Under the pieces are notes generated by a model. The model saw nothing but the letters and a program-made list of their open reading frames with translations, did no database searches and was not told the origin of the DNA. DNA of 64,000 bases from Tetragonia tetragonoides (lineage: Eukaryota; Streptophyta; Magnoliopsida; Caryophyllales; Aizoaceae): the NCBI GenBank assembly GCA_038025085.1, contig CM076146.1:25552501-25616500 (forward strand). The letters are read 5' to 3'. Made by a program: the position numbers and the translations under genes. How positions within the stretch are numbered: the stretch's first letter is position 1; every line of letters starts with the position of its first letter. Of the stretch, positions 32,741-58,470 are shown one piece after another.

Positions 32741-33154
32741 GAGGCATCATTCGGGAGTAATGAGGCGTGCCACGTAGGCAAAATTTTTAAGAGCGTGCAC
32801 CCAATCGAAGATAAAAACAAAAAATAAATGGTGTAAAACGTTTAGGAATCTGAGATAATGACAAAATATAACTGGAGTAAAACGATGATTAGGAGTCTTA
32901 GCATCCAAATATTTAGGATTCTGGAGAGGTTAATTTTTGTCATATAATCAAAAACATGTATAATATTTTCTATACATCTCAAAAAATAATAAAAGTTACA
33001 CCATCAGATTCGGATCGAAAGTTACTTTAAAACGAGATGCATTTACAATAATTTCAAGATTTTTGAAACATGCCACATATACAAAAATAATAATAATAAT
33101 GATAACATTTTTTAAGAGTTTGCGGTCAAACAACAAAAATCCAAACGATGAAGT
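32738..33154 (+). mobile_element. Partial Helitron, plus strand
   Basis: AAAGGAGGCATCATTCGGGA followed by GCCACGTAGGC resembles a Helitron 5' region. The stretch 32961-33055 matches the interior of the Helitron at 17130-17598 (CTATACATCTCAAAAAA and the GAGATGCATTTACAAT block). No 3' hairpin with CTRR follows before the next element, so it is truncated. Confidence 0.55.
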
Positions 33155-33639
33155 GCACGCAAATGCGTGCGTCTATGCTTTATTTTATCCTATTTGAAAG
33201 TAAAGATGGAATATCATACCAAATAAAATAAGATTTGGAATGAGAGAAAATTTGACCCTCAATTGTGCACCCCAAAGAATTGTAGATACATTATTAATTT
33301 TAGACATTTAAAATAATGGACAACTAAATTTATATCTACGCACTTTTCCGCGATAAAAATTTACAATCCATTTAGACAAAAGAAATTATAATGGGACTGT
33401 AGATCAGTGTCATAGTGTCATACACACTGTATACAATATCAGTTTCAGGCTTTTAATTACAAATTTACATTTTTTTTCCCTCCCAAAAGTCTAAGCAGCA
33501 ACCGTGTGAGACAGACAGAAACCAAATTAGCCTGATAGCCTCCCTTTCCGTATGATGAATCTCCACTTTTAGTTCCCCTTAAAAACGTTGTGAAAAACTT
33601 AAAATCATCCCTAACAAATGCAAATTCTTGAAGATTAAT

Positions 33640-33990
33640 CAGGCCGATAACAGCAGGTGAGGAACCCTTGGACTTGACGAAATAACCACCAAATCCAATT
33701 TGTTTCTAAGGACCACCACCAAGGCTCCATCCACATTCAACTTCAAGTAGCTTTCTTTTAGTGGCTTCCACACCTATTCTGTAGATTTTTCCAAAAACCT
33801 GCTAATATGAAAAGCAAGGGCAGTAGTGTTACACAATCAACATTAATGTAATTGTACATGAACCTTGGATGGGTTATGAACCCTTATGGTGTTGGGAAAA
33901 TCACCACAATTTCTAGCACACCAAAGGTGCCAAATAGTGGTGGCAAACCATCAGCTCCTAGCTCCTTTGCTCTGAAATATGGAAGGTATT
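33640..33990 (-). pseudogene. LINE ORF2 C-terminal fragment inside Helitron
   Basis: Read on the minus strand, one frame gives FATTIWHLWCARNCGDFPNT, then after stops WKPLKESYLKLNVDGAL. These match the linker after zf-RVT and the start of the LINE RNase H-like domain. It is broken by at least two stops and has no TSD, so it is old cargo. Confidence 0.55.
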
Positions 33991-36249
33991 GGTATTGCCT
34001 ATAGAAGTGGCCTATAACAGAGCATTGTAGCATTTAACACCTTTGACCATGAAATATGAATGACAAAAAAACTCATACATGCATGTGCTATATTGTTAAT
34101 AGAGGAATCACAGCAAGGTACTGACACGCATTGATGCCAAATAAGAAGAAGACAGATTAGCCATGCGTGGACTTAAAAACACAACTAAGGAAAAACATCA
34201 AAACATGGTGTTAAAACATTTGAGCTTCTCTCCTTATTAACTCAATAAGGAAAAGGATTTATACCCCAGAGATATGAAGATTATTATCTCTACATTATGC
34301 ACATTAGCACTCTTAACGTTCCAGTCCACAACGACTGTAAGCCATAGAACCAAGGAAGAAAATGATCACCATAATCTACCATAAACACCGCCCCCTACAA
34401 TTCATCTAAGATGATACAAATTCCGAAAGCAAAGAAAGCAATACATTGACCAATTGATAGAGTATATGAAGTCTAATTACTACTCAACTCAAACTGAAAG
34501 AGAGAGAGGAAGAATGAGAAGAAACATACCTGGTAGAATGTCAAATTAACATGGGGAAGCCAAGTTCTTAACCACGACGGGTTTGTGAAGCACTAATGAA
34601 AACATTGTAAGCCAATAATATGAAACAAACTGCTCGCTCCCAAGTCCCAATACCCAAAAACATAGCATCAAACTGATTCAAGAAAAAAAAAAAAAAGATT
34701 TTAGAAGCAATTAGATACCAAAAAATTAAGATTACACACAATCGGGTTCGAGTCTTTAGTATTTTACCTTGGGGAACACCATTGAATTGAGTGAAAGCAT
34801 GAAGGGCAAACTCTAATTAGGTGAAAAGTGGTTAGACTGACAACTTTCCTGAACCGGCTGAAATTGATTATTGGAAATTTGATTGTTGTAGCAGCATGTA
34901 TTCTTTGGCAACACCCAAGAAAGGTGTACATGCAAATGAACAAAGTGAGAGTATAAACCAAGTGAAAATTACTCCTATAATTTCCAATAAAAACCCTTCA
35001 ATTGCCCCCACCAAGAATCTTATACTCCACATATATTCCAAGTGTAAATTAGCAACGCAAGAAGCTAGTAGTAAAATATAGAACAAAACTGACATACTAT
35101 TGTATTAATTATAATGGATCTGAACAAATAATAGTAGCATGGCCCTAAAAAGAATGTAGGGAGAAAACAAATGATACCTTTGGATGCATATTCACGCTCC
35201 CAGTATCCCTTTTCTGAACTCTGCAAGCCATAATTGTTAAACTCTTAGGAGCCTTCACTGATTATATGTAAATAAAGGAAAATAACTGCTACAAAAATTC
35301 ACCAAACACAACACATTTCTGCAATACTACACTATCTACTTTTATTTTTCCCTTAACTTCTTCACTTCCTTCCATTTGTGAAGGCAACATTATACAAATC
35401 TCATTCAAAAAGTTTCGAATTCAATCAAGAGCATCATCATTTATTTATTTATTTTTGATAATTAAGAGCATTATCATTATCTTAAGAGCTAATTTGAAAA
35501 CCAAGAACATTATCAACTAATATCAATGCAAATTGCAAACTGGCTGGTCAGATGGTCCAGAATCTGAGCACAGAAATTACTGAAAACAAAGGTGTTAACC
35601 AAGGGGCAATTATCAGAAAGGAAATTGAAGACACATGCAAGTTTGAATGCACTCATTTAAGATTATCAAATATGCACACCATTATTCAGGGGAAGGAAAA
35701 TCCATATGCACACAACACACCCATATGAGTAGTTTATACCAAGACTACCAAAAAAAGCCAAGAACTAAAACCTACGCTTAGAAGTCAGACCCGCGATCTC
35801 CCATCTACCTCCTCCTTTTTGGTTTTCTCTCTATTCAGTTATGGAATCCTCCTACCCCTGTCAGTTCCCAGTTACCCACGTTCTCCTTCTCTCTCCCCCC
35901 TTTTCACTGTAAATTAGTTGCATATTTTGTTGTACTGCTCAAAGTAGGAATTTTATAAAAGAAATTTGGGGAATAAACAATGAATGACAGCCCAATAACC
36001 ATAATAAACAAAAATAATTAATTGATTACCTGATTGAATGAATGAAGGAAGTAAGAATTGACACAGAAATGCCATATTAATACTGATAGATTGAGCCACC
36101 CGAGAAGAAAAGGCCCAAACTAAAAATTAAAGGCATAATTTTGAGTACCACAAATAGAATCGTGAAAACAGACTTACCACACAAAAGCATCAAATTTTTG
36201 TAGGTTAAGAACTGTGTGTTGATGCTCCAACTTCTCTAGGTAAATATGA

Positions 36250-36292
36250 AAAAAAAAAAAAAAAAAAAGAAGAAGAAGAAGAAGAAGAAGTA
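36250..36292 (+). repeat. (A)n(GAA)n tract
   Basis: A run of A followed by about seven AGA/GAA units. The same tract, shorter, is at 32285-32316 in copy 1. Confidence 0.85.
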
Positions 36293-36649
36293 GTATGGTA
36301 GAAGAAAAAACGTGTGTGAGTAAAGCAACAGAGTGGATGAGGAGTCCATAACTGTTATTGGAGGAGAGAGAGGGGGTGAGGAGAGAGAATGAAACTAGAG
36401 ACTGAAGTGGGAGATCGTGGGGAGGGGGAACTGAAGAAGCGTCAGTTCTCACCTAAGTTAGGCTTTTTTTTTTTATTAATTGGGAGAGGTTGTACTTTAT
36501 TTATTTTTTTTGGTAGAATGGAGACGTTGTACTTTGCAATTGTCTATTATAGCCTTACTATTATATTTGACTTGAAGAGTATTGTGGTCCAAATAAAATT
36601 TGGAGTCCTAAAACTCCTCTTTACCTTTATAGAATAGAGATAGAGATAA

Positions 36650-37735
36650 CATTCCCCCCAAAAAAAAAACACTTATTTCACAACAAACCACCAAGTTGAA
36701 CAAATAAAGACCAAATTACTGGAGCAGATAAAGTAAATAAAAAAAAAATCATTGGGTACATTGAAGATTGGGGACATGCTTAAGTTGCAATTATCAATAA
36801 AAGAAGACCTTTATTTCTTGGAGAACTGAATTCACGGTGATTGATAGCCACTAGCCAATAGAGAGAAGGGGGAGGGGGAAGAACCAGACAAAATAAATAA
36901 ATGTAACAGCAAAACGCATTGCTGTTTGCTGCCTTTCAAAATGAAAACAAGTTTTGGCCTTTTTCCTCTCGGGTTACAGTATACCACCAAGAAAATTGGG
37001 CCCTCCCCAATTAGGGGCCCTGTTCCGTCGCCCAGTCTCATAGGCTAATCTATGGGTATGTTACTAGAGGATCAAGTATTCTCCTATTTTTCTATAAATA
37101 GGATCAACGGAGTAATGAAGAAGACAGATTGAATCTCACCGCAAAATTGCATTTCCTTAGATAGGAGTAGAGTAATGTCGTCTCTAGTGTAGTTGTAGTG
37201 TTTTAGGAGTAGATTAAACGTAATTTAGTGTATCATACTCCATTAAATCCTCTCGTTTGTACTTTGTCTACATCAATCGAATGAATATCTTTTTTCCGAA
37301 TTACTAGTTTTCAAATTCCCCTCGCACCCTCCTTGTTACAGTAAAGGTATCCACGATCCCAACACAACGCCAAAAAACCTTGTCGAATAGCAAGGTTATC
37401 AACGTGATAGTCAAATTGAACCACGCATCGAAAAACACTACCAACTCCCCGAAAAGGCCAAACAGTTGGTCGAATTGTGCATAGGTGTGGAATTCTATCA
37501 AGTGACTAGTAACCGACTATCACCGTTGATCGTGTCCACCATCAACCCGGAGTTGGGAGTGGAAGGGTAGGTTCGAATAGGGAACGACCTGCTCTAAGAT
37601 AGTACTCGACCTTATTTAGGACCTTTTTAAGGGTCGTAGGACTGCCCTATCACGGTTGCTTGTGACCCCTAAGTACCAAGCACAACAACAATGGTAAAAA
37701 CAGTAGAAAGTAATTAAAGTAGTAATACTCACTGG
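36650..37735. other. Unassigned DNA with LTR-like features
   Basis: A CTATAAATAGG TATA-like motif (near 37092) followed by a T-rich stretch (to about 37300) resembles an LTR promoter region, but no paired LTR, TSD or primer-binding site was found. No gene is supported. Confidence 0.3.
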
Positions 37736-38012
37736 CCGTTTGGTTCAATGTGGGAAGTAGCACTTTTCTGAAACTTGTAATTCCTAGGATTTAAAACTTC
37801 CTGAAAAGTGACTACAGTTGTTTGCGGTTGAACATGGGAAGTAACTTCTTGCAGGAAGTTGCACTTACCTAGGGGACCTAGGTAAACCACTTCCCCCATT
37901 TTGTAGGAAGTAGAAATTCATGTGAAGTAAAACTTCCTGCATTTTTTGTCAACCAAACTACTCAAGATTTTTTACTTACTAGGAAGTTGCACTTCCCATA
38001 TTACCGTATTTT
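37736..38012. mobile_element. MITE with GGGAAGT-rich arms
   Basis: CCGTTTGGTTCAATGTGGGA near the left end is matched by TACGGTAATATGGGAAGTGC reading inward from the right. Several AACTTCCT / GGAAGTTG motifs lie inside. The ends resemble Tourist/Harbinger MITEs. The TSD is not clear. Confidence 0.5.
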
Positions 38013-38429
38013 TATAAAAAAAAAAAAGAACACTCTTTTTATTTTACGGCTAAAAAGATTTTATATAAATTATATATTTTTTTTTTACTCCAAAACTAAA
38101 ATAAATTATTCAAAATAAAACCGTCGTTTCATAGTGATATAACACAGTTTTACAATATAGGAGTACTGCAAGATATTCTCCAAATATTCTAGAAGAAAAA
38201 AAAGGAAAAATCTTCGAGTAATAGGTACCATACACAATTGTAAGATTTGTTTTCTCTTTTTTGACTTTATTTTTTTTATCATTTTCTTTTTCCAATTTGA
38301 TAACAAAGGTAGGAAATGATTTTATCAATTTCTTCAAGGAATAAAGTGTTCGAAGACAATTACTGGAAGGAATAAGAGAATAAGGCTACTATACTATATA
38401 CATATATATTATTATGAAATATATTATAT

Positions 38430-38613
38430 GTGGAAGTACAATATATTGTAGAGATACTGCACGTAAATACTTATCATATACTGTACTAGGGTTCTTGCTT
38501 TCCAAGTAAAATCCTAGCCACTCTTGTACTATATATATCCCTCATGTGAATAATACAAATATCTCTTGCTTCCCTCTACTCTCTACTCTCTATCTCTCTA
38601 ATTATTTCACAAC
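38430..38613 (+). mobile_element. Copia-type LTR remnant with PBS
   Basis: A TATA-like and CTCTCTAT-rich segment ends in TTTCACAACGCGTTATCAGC. The CGTTATCAGC motif directly after an LTR end is a common primer-binding-site context of plant Ty1/copia elements. A second, diverged copy of the last 90 bases (CCTCATGTGAATAATACA onward) lies at 40082-40155, probably the other LTR or a relative. No intact gag-pol is seen. Confidence 0.5.
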
Positions 38614-38659
38614 GCGTTATCAGCATCATTCAGATTTTCATTAATAGGGAGTAAGTATA

Positions 38660-38752
38660 TGGGTTTGCCGTTGCATCTGGGTTTGCCGTTGCATCGTCGT
38701 ACTCAAGACTACGGTGCATCATCGTACTCAAGACTACGGTGCATCACCTTCC
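38660..38752 (+). repeat. Short tandem duplications
   Basis: GGGTTTGCCGTTGCATC twice, then CGTACTCAAGACTACGGTGC twice, immediately downstream of the LTR-like segment. Confidence 0.85.
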
Positions 38753-38759
38753 TTCTTTC

Positions 38760-40081
38760 TACACTCCATTGTTTAATAATTTTTTAGATTTTAGTGTGCT
38801 TACTTTATTTATAATTAGAGTAATGCTCAACCTTTTTTTTTATTTTTTATTGTACTGTACCTTCCTTTGTCCTATTTGATTACTAAAGTTTGTGTCTTTC
38901 GGTTGGTAGTCATAAGTTCATAACAATAGGGCCTATCTCTAATCAAAACTCTTACCGCACATCGTTTTGGGAACTGAGGATATGACCAATTTCAAAATTT
39001 ACATATTAATCTATATTCTTTTGGTCTTTTGAACTTTTTTATATGAATTAGTTTCGGAGAATTTGATTACAGACAAATGACTTGAGGATCGGAGAGGCAA
39101 CAGGATATACGTTTTTAGTCGTGATTGTGTCGGCTTGCTGTGTATTGAGAAGCGCATGGGCTGTTAAAGTTTTCACTCATTTGTTTGGTTATTTATCGTT
39201 GCGCGCCCATTGCAAAGTAATTCTAATAATAAGGTCAAATTCAATCCAGGTACTCTCTCACGATATGAGCCATGGTCTTATATTGAAAGTTATGAACTTA
39301 TGATGTTGAATAATATGAGTATATTATATTAGTCGGTAATTGAAATGGTACAAATAGAACGTTTGTAGTCATGGTAGTCTAATTAAATGTTTCTTTTATG
39401 GTTTGGAAATACTACATTATTTTATGTTCTAAACTGTGTGAAGGGTGGCATGAAGAGATCATTAGCAGATGACTATAATCCATATATGAGGGACTTGATT
39501 GAGGTTTTATGTCACTATGTCTTGTTGCATGACATACATGACAAAAGCTAGTATATTCAGAATCGTCTTAAATTTAAGATGCCTTATCTATATAGACTAG
39601 TGGCAATGGGTTATTTGCATGATTGGATATGCTTCGATGTTTATACGATACAATGTTATATCTGGTGGTATGATCAAATAGAGTTACATGTGCGGATCCC
39701 CTTTAAATTTACTTAAACTTGTTATGAGGATTTGTTATTACATGTGTGAACTACAGGTTAATACTATTTTTACTTAGAAAGTTGCAATCTTTCACAAGTT
39801 GTTATAGTTTACAAGCAAATATATGATGGAATTATTACTTTTTGAGATATAATGGTCCTTCTATAAATAATCACAAAGATTTATTGTCGTCCAATGTACT
39901 TATCTTGAAGATAAGTGTACATACAAATAAGCCCTGAAAAACCTACGAAAGTGGAATAATGAAGAAACAATTGATTATGAATAGTATAAGTTATGATTTA
40001 CAAGGCTTGTTTATGAGTTTAAACCCCATGTATGAACGAAATGATTGATAGTGATCCTGAAAATCACATATATATATATAT
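38760..40081. other. Decayed retroelement interior or intergenic DNA
   Basis: The stretch lies between the two LTR-like segments, with no frame longer than about 75 residues and no recognisable gag, integrase or RT motif. Confidence 0.3.
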
Positions 40082-40155
40082 TCCTCATGTGAATAATACA
40101 GATATCTCTTGCTCCCCTTTACTCTCTATTCTCTATCTCTCTAATTGTTTCACAA
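40082..40155 (+). repeat. Second LTR-like segment
   Basis: It is similar to 38538-38613 (CCTCATGTGAATAATACA, ATCTCTTGCT, TACTCTCTA, TCTCTAATT, TTTCACAAC) and in the same orientation. Confidence 0.55.
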
Positions 40156-40159
40156 CATA

Positions 40160-42390
40160 TATGTCAATATTTCAGGGTTGCAATAAGATATTCTAAGATT
40201 AGGAGCTCAATTTGATAGCTATCTTTTTTTAGAACACAAACTACTCATAAAGATTGGTTTACAAAAATAATGCTGGATATGAAGTCCCATGAAAATGAAA
40301 TAACGGAGAATTGTCAAATGCACGTTGCAATATTTTTGGTTAGGTGAGAGACATTGAATGTTAATTATGTCAAAACTAATATCCATGGATCAATGAAAGA
40401 TGAGAAAGGCGAGGTTTTTCCGTCCGAAATGAGGTCATGATCTTGTTAGCTGCAAGGACTCTTGACTTGGAAAAAATTGTATATGCTAATGAAGAAGTTG
40501 CGAACATGATAGATTGAATGTACAAAACTCTCTTGAACTAATTTGATTGTTATAAGATCCATATGAAAGGGGATGCCAAATTCGTGATTCAATCTTGCAG
40601 GGTAAGATTATTATTCATTATAAATTCCGCAATGTGCATCGATACATGATGTATAGCTAAACATAACCTGACTATTAGAAGTCATTAGTTGGTATCCGTG
40701 CTATGCATCGGGTTTCAAGTATTGTCAAATGACATATATTTTGTTGAAACATTTAATATGATGTAAAATAGTAGATGGCTTAATCAAATTTATATAGAAG
40801 TAAGAGTGTAGATTACATAATATTACAAATAGATATATATGAAATTGGTGGCATAATTGACAAATAAGGTAGTATAATAAAATAAAGATAATGGTTCGAA
40901 TCTTGATAAAAATTTAATTAATGAAAACGTAACACATTGAAAGTGCTAAATGCAATGATGACACGTGACAGAACATTTTGAATAGTGACAGGATACAGAG
41001 ACAAATTTAGTTTTAATATCATATATAGACTCATAGATAAATATATTTTTGTAGAGAAGTTAACCGAGTAGCAAATTAATTGACTATTAAAGGTCATCAA
41101 CCTAACTATTAGAAAAGGCATTCCTAGTATGAAATGCACAAATTGCTCAAACTCTGTATGTGGAAGACTCTTAAAAAACTAGGGTCATTTGGGTAGGTCT
41201 ATTGATTTTTAACACACTTCACTTGGATGATCTCAAATCTTGGCCAATGAGAAACATGTCTACCCACACCTTTCATCCATGTAGTCTTAGTAATTTGGAG
41301 TACGTGTTCTTTTTGTTTTCACTATTTGGAAAGGGAAAAAGTATCTTTAATGCCTGAGAATTTTGTAGAACCTTATTCCGTCTCTAGTCTAGCCAATAAG
41401 CAAAGTACCTTTAATGCCTAAGAATTTTATCCTATCGACCTAACCTTGTATACCTAAGGACAAAATAGTCTACCTGCTGGTTAGATGACTAGCATCTCCT
41501 CATGTTGGCTTTAAGTTAATTCTCATGAGCCGTGCAACTCTTCAAATGCTAGTGAAGCTTGTGTAGATAGGCGTCTTTTGAGATGACAATCAACATTGGA
41601 TTGCTAGCTTTCCTAGGTGAGTATGAGATACATACACTTTAAACTAAATTGTAGGGAGTCTCCATAGGCATGAAAAGTGCTAAAGAGAAAGATTAAAATA
41701 ATATTGTATTGGCTTTAGCAGTGTAGGTGCTAACACACAAAACTAGAGCATAATGCTAAGTTGCTAAACTTTTGAACACTTGCAGGGGTATGGTAGCACA
41801 AATAGAGAAGGTGGAGATTACACATAAACCAAGAGAGACCAACATATTGTGGATGTTCTTGTTAAGCAGATGATGAGGGACATGTGTATTCTCATACGCC
41901 CTGTTTTCTATAGTTGGAGTCCAACTTCTACAAAATTTCTCGAGTGATCAAACTTACTTGGCATAGGAAATTTGGGTTTAAACAATTTGGGCCATATGTT
42001 GAACTGGCCTCTAGGGGGACTTATCTCTCCTCTAATTCTCTTTTAGCCATTCTCCAATCTCCTCGATCGCTGCCATCCTCACCAAACGCAAGAATCTCCC
42101 CTAAAAAATTTCAAATCTAGAATCTCAATGTCAGGCTACCTAGAGGTTTTTAATAGTTTTAATTTTTTGGTGGTTGTTGACTACATGACTGGTAATTTGT
42201 GCATCATGTCAGGTTTTGATTAATTTACATGTCAATAGTTGACAATTTGAACTTATTTTTTGGATTTCGCCCATTTTCTTTTGATGTATGTTCATATTCA
42301 TTTGCAGTGAGACTTTGCCAATTGCCAGTTCTAGAAAATGTCAGTGCTAATTGTTTATTTTCATGAAATTTTAATACGAAAAAGAAAGTT
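40160..42390. other. Intergenic DNA, nothing firm
   Basis: Several short frames were inspected, with no family similarity. The 41760-41890 stretch looks like degraded retroelement sequence but cannot be assigned. Confidence 0.3.
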
Positions 42391-42394
42391 CAAG

Positions 42395-42545
42395 TACACT
42401 TTCGGATATTCGGATACCCGTATTCGGATATCCAAAATTTTCGAGTATCCGAAAGTCGGATATCCGAAATTTCGGATACCGATTCGGATAGAAAAATCTA
42501 GTATTCGAAATTTCGGGTATCCGGCTATGAACAGCCCTACATAGT
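42395..42545. mobile_element. hAT-like fragment with GGATATCCGAA motifs
   Basis: About eight TCGGATATCC / TATCCGAA palindromic motifs occur in 120 bases. Read inward from the right, the end is TAGGGCTGTTCATAGCCGGA, a style of end typical of plant hAT-like elements. The left terminus was not found. Confidence 0.45.
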
Positions 42546-42699
42546 ATCACCTAACTTCACCATGGATCGGAGCAACTCCCCTATATTTATCAAAAGACTC
42601 ACTTACACTTGTTCCTATCAGAAAATAAAAAACATAAAATTACTCCTCGTGGGTTGATCTGGGCACAAAATAATATCTAAGCCCTTTTTCGCCTTTTCA

Positions 42700-43410
42700 G
42701 TCCAGAACCACATAGATTATTTGAGTCTGACAAATATGCATTAATGAAATCCATCACCAGATTAACCACACGCAAATCCAACAAGCACCATCTCTCTCTC
42801 TAAGTGGTGCTCCACCGCCTCTCTTCTTCTCCTCCCCTCTCAAAATCCTAAGTTTCTACTTGTGTTTTTTGGGCGACGCTGATAGTAAGCCCCGATCTCA
42901 TAATTTTTCTATTTTTCATCAATTTTCTAGTTGTAGGTCTTCAACTAACATCAGTCTCTCGATTAGTGAGATTTGCTTTGTCCCATTTGTTGAGTATGAT
43001 TTGGTTTATCGTTTCATCAATCATGTGGCTCTACCGTGAATCTTATTGTTCAAGAAGCAAAACACGATATTATATGTGAAGATTCATCAATAAAAAAATA
43101 TGACGGGGTCTTCTGTGAAATGTTGTATTATGGAAAACAACGATGAAAATGAAACTGTTTTGCACCGTCAAATCTCTTCGACTACTTAGCTTTAATATGA
43201 ATGTTTTATAGTATTTTAGATTCGTACATTTTTAAATTCGATATCATTTGTGGATACCGGATTAGCAATGAAATTACTATTTCCCTTAATATTTTTTCCA
43301 ACAAGCACGAATATACGACGTCGTATGGAACCCCTGGGCACTTTCCATCCCCACCCTCACAGCGCGTGAATTACAGCCTTCGATCCCTTACTTGGCAAAG
43401 GGTCCACGTA
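42700..43410. other. Upstream flank of RAD23
   Basis: Includes a CT-rich stretch at 42788-42842 resembling a 5' UTR or promoter microsatellite. No coding frame. Confidence 0.35.
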
Positions 43411-43414
43411 GAAA

Positions 43415-43421
43415 TATAAAC
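43415..43421 (+). promoter_or_regulatory. Putative TATA box of RAD23
   Basis: TATAAAC about 137 bases before the ATG at 43558, followed by a pyrimidine-rich leader and a GAGAGAGAAGAGAGAG stretch just before the start codon. Confidence 0.45.
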
Positions 43422-43557
43422 TCTCAAATAAAAACCTCAATTTAAAACCTCCCTCTCCATTTTTCCTCTTCTTCTTTTCGTTTCCCTTCGTTTTTGGACT
43501 CTCTTTTAGGTTATACACCGAGGAATTGAAATTACACAGAGAGAGAAGAGAGAGAAT

Positions 43558-57288
<13,731 letters not shown>

Positions 57289-57422
57289 GGTGCGGAAAAC
57301 TGATGATGGTGCCTTGATTTCTCAATTCATCAAAGGATTCTGCTAGCCTCTTGCAATAGCCTGCAATTTGTGTTTGTTGTCCACTTTCTTTTTATCAATT
57401 TAATGTAAATCAAGAAACCTTA

Positions 57423-57853
57423 CAGTGTGTTTGGGAACTTCAGGTTAATGAGCAAAATGAAGCAAAACTAGAGAAAACTAGAAAATCTTTATATTTGCTT
57501 TGTTTGGTTGTTAGTAAGGAAAACTATGGAAAATTAAAAGTATGGAAATCTGTGGAAATCTCCTAGTTATAATTTGCCCAATTAGATTTCCATAGTTTTC
57601 TCCTCAAAATCGATGGAAAATCTATGGAAATATAAGGAAATCTAAAAAGAAAGCCTTTATTTCTACCATATATTTCTACAATAACCAACCAAACAAAAGA
57701 AAATGATGTAAATCTCCTACATTTCTACAACATGTAAACTGATAAACCAAACAAGTGAAAATGATAAGATTTTCACTGTTTTACTTTTATGTAGATTTCC
57801 ATAGATTTACTTTTCTACAGTTTTCTTCATTTACAAAGTTTCCAAACATAGTG
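57423..57853. mobile_element. Tourist-like (Harbinger) MITE past RAD23
   Basis: CAGTGTGTTTGGGAACTT at the left and CACTATGTTTGGAAACTT reading inward from the right, flanked by TTA on both sides (57420-57422 and 57854-57856). The interior has many TCTATGGAAATC-type motifs. It starts about 135 bases after the RAD23 stop and may lie in or next to the 3' UTR. Confidence 0.82.
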
Positions 57854-58244
57854 TTAGATTTGAATATTATACTCCGGAGTCTGCTGCTTTCCTTTCCATA
57901 ATTTGTTCCATTTATTTACCTAATTGCTGCAGATATAGCTTTATTTCTTAGTCATGAAAATGGTAAATACATTTCTATTTGCTATGCATTTGTGTTATGC
58001 AGATGTACTTTTAATTAACAGGCTCAACTTTTTGGAATAGTTGGTATATAACCTGAAGATTAATTAATCGGTTACACACTTGTATCAGTAAATCAGTATA
58101 TGGTTATACGTTTGCCATTTCACATTTCGGTTAAGCCTAGAGTGTTTTAGCTGCCCCTTGGGACATTCTATTTGTCACTAGTTGGATCCTGAGATAGGGT
58201 ACCCCTAGATGTACTTGCAGACAGTAGCAGATGGATCGCAACCG

Positions 58245-58335
58245 AGGATCTTCTCGCAGAGATTCAAACTCAGATCACTAGAATCACTAGAACCATATAA
58301 CAAGATGTCAGCTAACCACGCTACTGTCCACATTA
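58245..58335 (-). mobile_element. SINE candidate, antisense
   Basis: On the minus strand TAGCGTGGTTAGC (58311-58325, A-box-like) precedes GAGTTTGAATCTC (58259-58271, B-box-like), about 40 bases apart. Borders were not determined. Confidence 0.42.
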
Positions 58336-58470
58336 AGGTGCAAAAGGGAGTTGTACTAATAATAGTTGAGCTATCTTGATATACTTATGCATGAGTAAGA
58401 ACTTATAAGAATGGTAATTGTGATTGTATATTATGTCCAAACTTATATGTCGAATAAGAAGAAAAAAAAA

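Larger units (their letters stand above)
33155..36646 (-). mobile_element. Helitron, minus strand (copy 2, with extra blocks)
   Basis: The minus-strand 5' end is TCTCTATCTCTATTC at 36646, preceded by A. The 3' hairpin GCACGC-AAAT-GCGTGC is at 33155-33170, but the CTAG tail is missing. Three segments match copy 1: 33155-33389 with 31229-31468, 34955-35104 with 31460-31605, and 35577-36630 with 31606-32650. Two blocks are absent from copy 1: 33390-34954 and 35105-35576. The larger contains a LINE fragment. Helitrons often gain or lose such cargo. Confidence 0.65.

Noticed and set aside
31216..36646. Copy 1 as an intron-less processed copy of copy 2
   Set aside because: The extra blocks in copy 2 do not start and end GT-AG on either strand under any placement of the ambiguous bases, and there is no poly-A tail.
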